A stretch of DNA of 5,446 nt, taken from positions 1 to 5,446 of the forward strand of contig NZ_BAQK01000041.1 in NCBI RefSeq assembly GCF_025994435.1, given 5' to 3'. Source of the DNA: Gluconacetobacter johannae (GTDB lineage: Bacteria > Pseudomonadota > Alphaproteobacteria > Acetobacterales > Acetobacteraceae). Below are positions 1-5,446 of the stretch, piece by piece. The position numbers were made by a program, and so were the translations under genes. The notes under the pieces are model-generated. The model did not search any database, was not told the DNA's origin, and saw only the letters and a program-made list of their open reading frames with translations. The stretch's first letter is position 1, and each line of letters starts with the position of its first letter.

Positions 1-42
1 CCGCCACCAGGATCGGCGCGCGCGTGCCGATCCTGGTGGCGG
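1..42. repeat. Perfect 17-bp inverted repeat with 8-nt centre at window edge
   Basis: Bases 1-17 (CCGCCACCAGGATCGGC) are exactly reverse-complementary to bases 26-42, with GCGCGCGT between them. Read on the minus strand, the hairpin lies 9 nucleotides after the A8 run (52-59), the place where a frameshift-stimulating stem-loop would sit. The arms are unusually long and perfect for coding DNA and sit exactly at the sequence edge, so a fold-back join during assembly is an alternative explanation. Confidence 0.85.
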
Positions 43-313
43 GCCCTACCATTTTTTTTCCCAGAAGCTCGCGCAGCGCCGCCTCGTTCAGAACGGACTC
101 CGCCAGCAGTTTCTTCAGCCGCGCGTTCTCGTCCTCCAGCGCCTTCAGCCGCCTGGCCTCAGACACCTCCAGCCCTCCATATTTGGCCTTCCATTTGTAA
201 AACGTCGCCTCGCTGACGCCATGACGGCGGCACACATCCGCCGTCCTGCTTCCGGCTTCCTGTTCCTTCAGGATGCCAATGATCTGATCTTCGCTGAAAC
301 GGCTGCGCTTCAT
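1..313 (-). CDS. IS3-family transposase OrfA, reading on into the OrfB start (partial)
   Basis: This is the DNA-binding subunit of an IS3-family transposase. The ATG at 311-313 is preceded by GAGAGGA at a good ribosome-binding distance. The 104 visible residues start MKRSRFSEDQIIGILKEQEA. A helix-turn-helix of the HTH_Tnp_1 type spans about residues 8-45 (core VCRRHGVSEATFYKWKAKYGG without its last residues), and a leucine-zipper-like heptad stretch spans about 56-84. Around residue 85 the codons run GGA AAA AAA ATG GTA, giving GKKMVGPA. In this family OrfA commonly ends close to a run of A, and OrfB is reached by a -1 slip. Here the run has eight A, and the OrfA frame continues without a stop into a sequence resembling an OrfB start (MVGPA). 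With seven A the frame would read GKKW and stop at TAG. This is either a fused OrfAB or an A-run length error. After about residue 94 the translation follows a perfect inverted repeat and no longer looks like OrfB. Confidence 0.8.
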   Translation of the reverse strand, partial: MKRSRFSEDQIIGILKEQEAGSRTADVCRRHGVSEATFYKWKAKYGGLEVSEARRLKALEDENARLKKLLAESVLNEAALRELLGKKMVGPATRIGTRAPILVA

Positions 314-533
314 CAGTCTGTCCTCTCAATGGGCCAGACTCTATTTCAAATCGGAGGAAATTCTCCACAACAGGTCACAACACGTAACGACAACAGAGCC
401 ATTTGCAATGGCGATTTGACGTGATTCAAGGTTTCCGGACTTGGGAGTCTTGGACGACGCGCCGCACACCGGACTACCGGTAGGCTGCTCAGGCTTCCGA
501 TAAAGAGTGTCATTTCCCGGAGACGGTACAGCA

Positions 534-561
534 TTGCGGTGCCACAAGATGACGGTATTAT
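534..561 (+). promoter_or_regulatory. Candidate sigma-70 type promoter for the TPR gene
   Basis: TTGCGG at 534-539 and TATTAT at 556-561 are separated by 16 bases. They match the consensus at 3 of 6 and 5 of 6 positions. Transcription would start near 568, leaving a short leader of about 28 bases before the TTG start codon. It was identified by eye, and its position directly in front of a gene is the main support. Confidence 0.4.
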
Positions 562-583
562 GTCCCGAAAAGCACACCGTTAG

Positions 584-588
584 AAGGA
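584..588 (+). promoter_or_regulatory. Shine-Dalgarno deciding the TTG start of the TPR gene
   Basis: AAGGA at 584-588 lies 7 bases before the TTG at 596. This supports TTG as the real start, because the next in-frame ATG is about 50 codons downstream and would remove the first TPR repeat. Confidence 0.6.
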
Positions 589-595
589 AAAAAAC

Positions 596-1096
596 TTGGT
601 TGATCTATTCTCACGTTTGTTTAGGCGAAGACGCCACCTCATCGTACAGGCCGATGAGAATCGTGACCAAGGCAAGTCTGCCGAAGCAGCTAGGCTTTAC
701 CAAAAGATTATTGACGAGTGGGGGGCAAAGCCATCGCTGCTAATGCAGCTTGGCAATTCCTTAAAAGATTCAAGGAACTACGAAAAGGCTTACACGGCCT
801 ATATGCAGGTATGGGAAAGTGAGAATCGTAGCGCAGATGTTGCGCTGCAACTTGGACATCTTTTGAAGCTACAAGGCGATTTTGATAACGCAAAAAAATG
901 GTATTCTCATTCGATTGAGCTTGATGGAAATGATAATAATCCTGCCCATCGTGAACTGCTATTTGTAAATGCAATCGTAGGTGGAACCGAATCTACTGAT
1001 AGGCAGCATGATGATCTAGGAGTTCCTTCGGTCTCTTTTCCAGAAGAGGCGGTGCTTCGCCATTTCCGTACAGAACTTCAATATCGCCCATCCTGA
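596..1096 (+). CDS. Tetratricopeptide-repeat protein, glycan-locus associated (166 aa)
   Basis: This is a small soluble TPR protein, probably a protein-protein interaction scaffold. It begins with TTG; the N-terminus MVDLFSRLFRRRRHL is short, hydrophobic and strongly basic, with no signal peptide or transmembrane segment. Three TPR-like units follow at about residues 16-45, 46-78 and 79-112, with typical positions such as GKSAEAARLYQKII, YEKAYTAYMQV and GDFDNAKKWYSHSIELD. The last 50 or so residues (HRELLFVNAIVGG to the end) have no recognisable fold. Similar TPR segments with a basic 'RLFRR' start accompany glycosyltransferases in alphaproteobacterial polysaccharide loci, alone or as the N-terminal part of larger proteins. 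This copy could therefore be complete or the stump of a longer TPR-glycosyltransferase. It lies 141 bases upstream of the large glycosyltransferase gene on the same strand, so a joint role is likely. The fold is confident; the exact job is unknown. Confidence 0.75.
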   Translation: MVDLFSRLFRRRRHLIVQADENRDQGKSAEAARLYQKIIDEWGAKPSLLMQLGNSLKDSRNYEKAYTAYMQVWESENRSADVALQLGHLLKLQGDFDNAKKWYSHSIELDGNDNNPAHRELLFVNAIVGGTESTDRQHDDLGVPSVSFPEEAVLRHFRTELQYRPS

Positions 1097-1203
1097 AGAA
1101 TGACTAAAACCCGAGTGCGATTTCTAAACAATTCTATTATTTACGGAGTGTGTCGGATGTGAATAATAAATATTACATACAAGTAGTTTTTTTTGAGAAT
1201 TAT

Positions 1204-1218
1204 CTCTTAAATTAAGAG
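1204..1218. repeat. 15-bp palindrome upstream of glycosyltransferase start
   Basis: CTCTTAA and TTAAGAG flank a single central base. The site ends 19 bases before the ATG at 1238 and 9 bases before the ribosome-binding site. The arms leave almost no loop, so a DNA-binding dimer site is a better guess than an RNA hairpin. No terminator-like T-run of adequate length follows directly. Confidence 0.45.
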
Positions 1219-1227
1219 TCTTTTATC

Positions 1228-1233
1228 GGGGAG
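1228..1233 (+). promoter_or_regulatory. Shine-Dalgarno of the glycosyltransferase gene
   Basis: GGGGAG at 1228-1233 is followed by TATT and the ATG at 1238. The spacing is slightly short but normal. It supports this ATG, which is also where similarity to the GT-B N-terminal strand (MKILLDIQGAQ) begins. Confidence 0.6.
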
Positions 1234-1237
1234 TATT

Positions 1238-4200
1238 ATGAAGATTTTGCTGGATATACAAGGGGCTCAGACTGAGAGTCGCTTTCGAGGAATTGGACGT
1301 CAAACCGCGTCTCTTGCTGATGCGATTATCAGAAATGCTGGGCCGCATGATGTTCATATTCTTCTGAATCACCGTCTACATGAGTCTCGTGAGGAACTAT
1401 ACAGAAAGTATTCTCAGGCCCTTCCGCGTGATAACATCCATATCTTTCAGACACCGGGAGGAACCGCTGAGCGAGATCCCGAAAATGGATGGCGCACGCT
1501 CGCTGCGGAATATATTCGCGAACATGTCATCGCGCGCTTGAATCCCGATATCCTGCACATGTCTTCTTTATTTGAAGGATATGTAGATGATGCGGTGACG
1601 TCTATTGGAAAACTTGATGCGAATTATATAACTGCAGTAACGCTCCACGACTTGATCCCACTTTTGGATCCTAAGCGTTATTTATCTGAACTGCGCCCTC
1701 GCCGGCACTGGTATCGGCGTGCCCAGTTCTTGAAGCGTGCCGACCTCTTACTCTCTGTCTCTGAACATTCCAAACGAGAAGCTGTTGACCATCTTGCGAT
1801 ACCCGAGGACAGGGTGGTCGTCATGTCCGCAGGCGTAGAATCTGATTTTCGGCCTGCGCGATCAAGTGATGCTTATAACGCCGACGTCCGAAGAAAATTC
1901 GATATTATGCGGCGGTTTTTTCTACATGTCGGGTCGGTTGATCCGCGAAAGAATGTTGAATACATTTTCCAGGCGGTTTCCAAGTTACAAGGACAGAAAG
2001 CGCAGAACTATCAGATCGTCTTTGCGGGACGCTTATTTCCGGAAGAAATTGCTCGACTGAAGATTGCTGCTGCACGAAACGGAGTGAACGCTTCGTCGCT
2101 ACGCTTCTGCCAATTCGTATCCGAAAAAGAACTTGTCGAGCTGTACCAGACTTGCGATGCGGTTCTCTTTCCTTCAACTCATGAGGGTTTTGGATTGCCC
2201 GCTCTTGAGGGGATGGCATGTGGAGCGCCAACGTTTGTTGCAAACGCTACGAGCCTTCCAGAAGTGGTTGGTCACTCGGAAATGACGTTTGATCCCTATC
2301 AACCGCTTGACCTTACGCAGAAATTACAGAACATCATCGATCTCCCCGAATATGTGCATGACATCCGCGAAAAAGGTCTGGCACGGGCCGCGACTCTGAC
2401 TTGGGACAGGTCGGCGCAGATTGCGATTGCTGCCTTTGAAAACACGAAGGCCGCCCAACCGCTTGAAAAATTACACTACTTCCAAGGTCTGTCGCAGCTA
2501 GAAGCCAAGCGTAAAAAGCGTATGGCATTTATTTCTCCTCTGCCGGGGGTGGAATCGGGCATAGCTACCTATTCGGCTCAGCTTCTTAAAGAACTGGCTT
2601 GCCATTATGAAATAGAGTGTCTTGGTGTTCCTGGCGAAGAGGTTAAGGACGAGTGGATACTGGCGAATTTCACTCTGCGTGACGTAGAGTTTTTTAAAAG
2701 AAATTATCGATCTTATGATGTCGTAATATATTCTGTGGGTAATAACTCTCTAACATCTTATATGATTCCTTTGTTGGAAAACTATCCTGGGTTTGTAATT
2801 CTACACGATTTCTTTTTGAGCGATTTTTTTGATTGGGCCAGCAATACGGGAGTTATGCCATACGAAGACTTTTTTCGTGTTCTGTATAAGACCCACGGCG
2901 CGACGGCGTTATTAGAGGAGCGGCGTAATGGACGTCAGTTTGCGGTCACCAAATTCGCTTGTAATGCTCCGGTGTTCGAGAACGCATTAGGCGTGATTGT
3001 TCATTCTTCATGGGCGATACATGCTGCCAAAAAATTGTACGGCCCTAGCGTCGCAGATCGGATGACGGTGATACCGCATCTGAAGCTTGTGCGGGGTTCC
3101 AAGTCGCGTGACATCGCGCGCGCTAAGTTGTCCTTAACAAAGGATGACATCCTCGTTTGTTCATTCGGTCATATTACTATAAGAAAACGAACTGATGAGA
3201 TCGTTAACGCATGGCTTGCGTCGACAATTTCTCACCTCCCTAACGCGCGATTGGTTTTAATCGGAAGTATCGAGCAGTCGGATTACGGAAATCAGTTAAA
3301 AAGTCTCTGCGAAAAAAATAATATTCATATTACCGGCTATGCTTCTGATGAACTCTATCAATGCTACCTCGATGCTGCCGACCTTGCTGTGCAACTGCGC
3401 AAGGAATCTAGAGGCGAGACTTCGGGGACTGTGCTCGATGCCTTGTCCGCGGGGGTACCGGTTGTCATCGATGGGGATGGGCCGTTCACCGAACTACCCA
3501 AAAGTATTGTAGTGACTTTTGGTCGTGATAGGATATTTACGTCTCTGCAAAATATTTTTGAAAAATTTTCTGAAGATCAGGGAGTCTTTAAAGAAAATTC
3601 CGTTAATGGAATGAGCTATATTGATAAAATTCACGCCCCAAATGCGGTTTCTCGGAAATTTGTAGAGTTCTTTAATTCACGCGAAATGCGTAAACGCGCG
3701 AGTGACCAGAACGTAATTCAAGCGCTGGCCGATTTTAATGCGCCTGTAGTGCCCTCTGATGATGATTTTGATCGGATGGCAGTTGCGATGAACTTTGCAA
3801 CACCTAAATTGCGCCTTCGGCAGATTCTTTATGATGTTACCGTATTAGCTGAATCTGATGCAAAGACAGGTATACAACGCGTGGTCCGCGGCATTTTGGC
3901 TAATCTGATAGAATCCCCGCCAGAAGGTTTTCGGATCGAACCCGTAAGAATGGACGGACATCAACTTCGCTATGCTCGTCAGTTCAATACGCATACGTTT
4001 GATATTCCAAGCTGGGTTTATCCGGATAGTCCCGTCGATTACGACGAAGGTGATATCTATCTATCGATCGACTGGGTTCCTGACCGGCTTATGAACATCG
4101 AAGGTTTTCTAGCTGATTTTCGTCGAAATGGAGGAAGGTCCATTATCTGCGTGCATGATCTTCTGCCTTTGGAGCAACCGCAGTTTTTTCCTGATTTTAT

Positions 4201-5044
4201 GGAAATGCTTATGCAGCGTTGGTTTCAATGTGCGCTTAGAATTTCTGACCAACTGGTTTGCGTTTCTCAGACAACAGCTCAACAGGTTGCCTTTTTTGCC
4301 GACGCTATGGACCCAACGTTAGATCATGATGTTGCAGTAGATTACTTTCCCTTGGCAGCAGATATTGCAGCGAGTTTACCTTCGCAAGGTGTGCCGGAAA
4401 ATGGTTTAAGTGCTCTGCAGAAAATTCAGGGCAACGTTACGTTTCTGATGGTTGGAACAATTGAGCCCCGGAAAGGGCATCGTCAGATATTTGAGGCGAT
4501 GCGCCGGTTGTGGCGCGAAGGCGCGAATGTAAACTTGGTCATCGTCGGAAAAAAAGGTTGGATGATGGACGAGTTCTGTACCGAGCTTAAGGGGGCCCCT
4601 CAATACGACAAGAGCCTGTTCTGGTTCGACGGTATATCAGATGAGTTCTTGGAAAGACTCTACGAAGCTTCGACGGCCTTGATCGCCGCTTCAGAGGGAG
4701 AAGGGTTCGGGCTACCGATTGTGGAAGCAATCAAGCATGGTAAACCGTTGATAGCCCGCGATATTCCGGTCTTTAGAGAAGTAGCGGGGGATGACGCCTT
4801 TTATTTCTCGGAGTCGAACCCCGACGACACGGCGAGACGCTTGAAGGAGTGGATTGCCCTCTATACACGTGGGAAGGTGCCCGAATCGAACGGAAGGCGA
4901 ATTTACACATGGAAGGAGGCGACTGAAATTCTCATTGATCGCATATTTTCGTCAAAGCATTATTTGAATATATGTGCAGAAAAAGACGAAAATTATAAAT
5001 TAACTTCCGATCATTGTGCATCGCAGACCGGTGCGGCAAGGTAG
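1238..5044 (+). CDS. Three-module GT4-type glycosyltransferase (1268 aa), surface polysaccharide synthesis
   Basis: This appears to be a cytoplasmic enzyme that transfers sugars from nucleotide-sugar donors to a growing glycan; it has no signal peptide or membrane segment. Three GT-B modules are visible. Module 1 (about residues 1-400) has RFRGIGR at 15-21, HDLIPLL at 137-143, GSVDPRKN at 232-239 and a canonical EX7E motif, E316 to E324 (HEGFGLPALE). Module 2 (about 428-815) has GVESGIATYS at 437-446, HDFFLSDF at 523-530, FGHITIRKRTDE at 643-654 and a variant RGETSGTVLDAL in place of EX7E. Module 3 (about 863-1245) has AKTGIQRVVRGIL at 875-887, HDLLPLE at 973-979, GTIEPRKG at 1073-1080 and canonical E1155 to E1163 (EGFGLPIVE). 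The linkers lie at about 400-428 and 815-862; the second is acidic. The layout recalls multi-domain O-polysaccharide polymerases such as WbdA, where separate modules form different linkages. Mannose or rhamnose transfer is plausible, but donor and linkage cannot be determined. The frame is intact throughout, so the gene is probably functional. Confidence 0.88.
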   Translation: MKILLDIQGAQTESRFRGIGRQTASLADAIIRNAGPHDVHILLNHRLHESREELYRKYSQALPRDNIHIFQTPGGTAERDPENGWRTLAAEYIREHVIARLNPDILHMSSLFEGYVDDAVTSIGKLDANYITAVTLHDLIPLLDPKRYLSELRPRRHWYRRAQFLKRADLLLSVSEHSKREAVDHLAIPEDRVVVMSAGVESDFRPARSSDAYNADVRRKFDIMRRFFLHVGSVDPRKNVEYIFQAVSKLQGQKAQNYQIVFAGRLFPEEIARLKIAAARNGVNASSLRFCQFVSEKELVELYQTCDAVLFPSTHEGFGLPALEGMACGAPTFVANATSLPEVVGHSEMTFDPYQPLDLTQKLQNIIDLPEYVHDIREKGLARAATLTWDRSAQIAIAAFENTKAAQPLEKLHYFQGLSQLEAKRKKRMAFISPLPGVESGIATYSAQLLKELACHYEIECLGVPGEEVKDEWILANFTLRDVEFFKRNYRSYDVVIYSVGNNSLTSYMIPLLENYPGFVILHDFFLSDFFDWASNTGVMPYEDFFRVLYKTHGATALLEERRNGRQFAVTKFACNAPVFENALGVIVHSSWAIHAAKKLYGPSVADRMTVIPHLKLVRGSKSRDIARAKLSLTKDDILVCSFGHITIRKRTDEIVNAWLASTISHLPNARLVLIGSIEQSDYGNQLKSLCEKNNIHITGYASDELYQCYLDAADLAVQLRKESRGETSGTVLDALSAGVPVVIDGDGPFTELPKSIVVTFGRDRIFTSLQNIFEKFSEDQGVFKENSVNGMSYIDKIHAPNAVSRKFVEFFNSREMRKRASDQNVIQALADFNAPVVPSDDDFDRMAVAMNFATPKLRLRQILYDVTVLAESDAKTGIQRVVRGILANLIESPPEGFRIEPVRMDGHQLRYARQFNTHTFDIPSWVYPDSPVDYDEGDIYLSIDWVPDRLMNIEGFLADFRRNGGRSIICVHDLLPLEQPQFFPDFMEMLMQRWFQCALRISDQLVCVSQTTAQQVAFFADAMDPTLDHDVAVDYFPLAADIAASLPSQGVPENGLSALQKIQGNVTFLMVGTIEPRKGHRQIFEAMRRLWREGANVNLVIVGKKGWMMDEFCTELKGAPQYDKSLFWFDGISDEFLERLYEASTALIAASEGEGFGLPIVEAIKHGKPLIARDIPVFREVAGDDAFYFSESNPDDTARRLKEWIALYTRGKVPESNGRRIYTWKEATEILIDRIFSSKHYLNICAEKDENYKLTSDHCASQTGAAR

Positions 5045-5166
5045 TTGGTATAGTTGTGGAGAGGTTTGAGGTCGAAGGTATGACCGACAGCCTCCCTCCC
5101 AAAGCAAAGTCATTGAAAAAGTGCTAAGGCTTGCGTTCACGGCCAAGCCCTAGGACCGATCGACAT
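5045..5166. other. Short non-coding gap between glycosyltransferase and IS5 fragment
   Basis: The glycosyltransferase (plus) and transposase (minus) converge on this gap. Apart from the minus-strand terminator I see no gene. The outer end of the IS5-family element should lie somewhere here, but only one terminus is in view, so no inverted repeat can be matched and the boundary is unknown. No plus-strand terminator for the glycosyltransferase gene is evident. Confidence 0.5.
5116..5156 (-). terminator. Rho-independent terminator behind the IS5-family transposase
   Basis: On the minus strand, GTCCTAGGGCTTG (5156-5144) pairs with CAAGCCTTAGCAC (5133-5121) at 11 of 13 positions around a 10-nt loop. 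TTTTT (5120-5116) follows immediately. It begins 11 bases after the transposase stop codon, the expected position. On the plus strand no T-run follows the hairpin, so it should act only on minus-strand transcripts. Confidence 0.6.
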
Positions 5167-5400
5167 TCAGGCCATCCAGATCATGGCTGAGGCGAGGTGA
5201 ACGAAGCCGAGGAAATGGATGGTGCGTCGATCATATCGAGTGGCGAAGCGTCGGAAGTGCTTGAGGCGGTTGAAGCACCGCTCGATACGATTACGCAGCC
5301 TGTAGGCCCTGGCATCGTGCGAGATGATGACCTTTCGGGTCGAATTGCAAGGAATGACCGCTTCTGCGCCCCTCTGAGCAATGAGGGCACGTAATACCAA
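5167..5400 (-). pseudogene. IS5-family transposase, C-terminal fragment
   Basis: This is the last 77 or so codons of a DDE transposase, ending at the TGA at 5167-5169. Numbering from the TTG at 5400, the residues fit the IS4/IS5 signature Y-(2)-R-(3)-E-(6)-K exactly: Y33, R36, E40 and K47 within YRLRNRIERCFNRLK, where E40 is the third catalytic acid. The following HFRRFATRYDRR is also typical, and the end (FLGFVHLASAMIWMA) is hydrophobic as usual. The two catalytic aspartates and the N-terminal domain are absent. The recognisable part starts about LRALIAQRGAEAVIP; just before it an in-frame TAA occurs at 5404-5406 and the 46 edge bases show no transposase-like translation in any frame. The gene is therefore broken, probably by a deletion or another insertion near 5395, although a frameshift cannot be excluded. 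Confidence 0.75.
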
Positions 5401-5446
5401 CGGTTATAGATACAGACCTGTGTGAGCCCACTTTCTGAGTCCGATC
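5167..5446 (-). mobile_element. IS5-family element remnant (partial)
   Basis: The element is recognised only through the transposase C-terminus described at 5167-5400. Bases 5396-5446 may belong to another inserted or rearranged sequence: they contain TAATACCAACGGTTATAG, a weakly palindromic stretch, but I cannot assign them to a known element. The inner limit toward the glycosyltransferase gene lies somewhere in 5045-5166 and probably includes the terminator. Confidence 0.5.

Larger units (their letters stand above)
1..377 (-). mobile_element. IS3-family insertion sequence, left end (partial)
   Basis: This is the 5' end of an IS3-family element read on the minus strand; the rest lies beyond the left edge. 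The family call rests on the encoded OrfA-type transposase, which begins at 313. The outer limit is set at about 377 because the minus strand there reads TGACCTGTTGTGGAG, beginning with the 5'-TG typical of IS3 ends and lying about 64 bases before the transposase start, a normal leader length. A terminus at 372 (TGTTGTGG) is also possible. The other inverted repeat and the target duplication cannot be seen, so the exact boundary is uncertain. It is distinctly more GC-rich than the glycosyltransferase gene downstream. Confidence 0.65.
378..595 (+). other. Non-coding leader between IS end and TPR gene
   Basis: I find no convincing gene here. It contains a 6-bp stem with a 3-nt loop at 398-412 (GCCATT-TGC-AATGGC) with no T-run after it, a 10-bp palindrome CTACCGGTAG at 474-483, and a candidate promoter near 534-561. 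Open frames on either strand have no recognisable protein character. The IS insertion just to the left may have replaced the original upstream gene or regulatory region. Confidence 0.5.
1097..1237 (+). other. AT-rich intergenic leader of the glycosyltransferase gene
   Basis: No gene is visible in this gap. It is rich in A and T, especially at 1161-1225, with a T8 run at 1187-1194. No -35/-10 pair stands out clearly, though several weak -10-like hexamers are present (for example TAATAA at 1164-1169). No hairpin terminator for the TPR gene is apparent, so read-through into the next gene is possible. A palindrome occupies 1204-1218. Confidence 0.5.

Noticed and set aside
1..59. Hairpin 1-42 followed by T8 (52-59) as a plus-strand intrinsic terminator
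   Set aside because: The T-run begins 9 bases after the stem, too far for a standard terminator, and it is better explained as the A-run of the minus-strand transposase.
159..368. Minus-strand frame starting MENFLRFEIESG
   Set aside because: It overlaps the IS3 transposase in another frame, and the true transposase frame has clear helix-turn-helix and zipper motifs.
398..412. GCCATT-TGC-AATGGC hairpin as a terminator
   Set aside because: The stem is only 6 bp and no T-run follows on either strand.
341..577. Minus-strand frames in the leader (MCFSGHN... and MLYRLRE...)
   Set aside because: They run across the IS end, have no recognisable protein character and overlap each other; the promoter and ribosome-binding site for the plus-strand TPR gene occupy this region.
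507..743. Plus-strand frame starting MSFPGDGTALRC
   Set aside because: It overlaps the TPR gene in another frame; the TPR frame has repeat motifs and a good Shine-Dalgarno.
1097..1237. TPR protein and glycosyltransferase as one gene split by a frameshift
   Set aside because: The gap is AT-rich with no coding character, and the glycosyltransferase has its own Shine-Dalgarno and natural N-terminal strand.
5197..5394. Plus-strand frame starting MNEAEEMDGAS
   Set aside because: It is the antisense of the IS5-family transposase fragment, whose minus-strand frame matches the Y-R-E-K signature.
1..5446. Composite transposon carrying the glycosyltransferase
   Set aside because: The flanking elements belong to different families (IS3 and IS5) and cannot act as a matched pair.

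Overview
The window looks like a piece of an alphaproteobacterial cell-surface polysaccharide locus, with insertion-sequence remnants on both sides. The short TPR protein starting MVDLFSRLFRRRR, the 'HDFFLSDF' and 'RGETSG' style glycosyltransferase motifs and the two IS types would fit an acetic acid bacterium (Acetobacteraceae) or a relative. That placement is an impression from motifs, not a database result.

Layout. Bases 1 to about 377 are the left end of an IS3-family element on the minus strand. They hold an OrfA-type helix-turn-helix transposase that starts at 313 and stays open to the window edge. It carries an A8 run, then a perfect 17-bp inverted repeat at the extreme edge. Bases 378-595 are a non-coding leader with a plausible promoter and a clear Shine-Dalgarno. 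Bases 596-1096 encode a 166-aa TPR protein with a TTG start. Bases 1097-1237 are an AT-rich gap with a 15-bp palindrome just before the next gene. Bases 1238-5044 encode the main gene, a 1268-aa protein with three tandem GT-B glycosyltransferase modules. Bases 5045-5166 are non-coding and contain a good minus-strand intrinsic terminator. From there to the end lies the C-terminal piece of an IS5-family transposase (minus strand), cut off near 5395 and preceded by an in-frame stop.

How the parts may work together. The TPR protein and the three-module glycosyltransferase are co-directional, so they may be co-expressed and act on the same glycan. By analogy with multi-domain O-polysaccharide mannosyltransferases such as WbdA, the large enzyme may make several different linkages of a repeat unit in one polypeptide, with the TPR protein as a possible partner. 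This is inference; the sugars and linkages cannot be read from the sequence. The glycosyltransferase gene looks more AT-rich than the flanking IS pieces, as is common for exchangeable surface-polysaccharide loci. The two flanking IS remnants belong to different families, so they record separate insertions and not a composite transposon.
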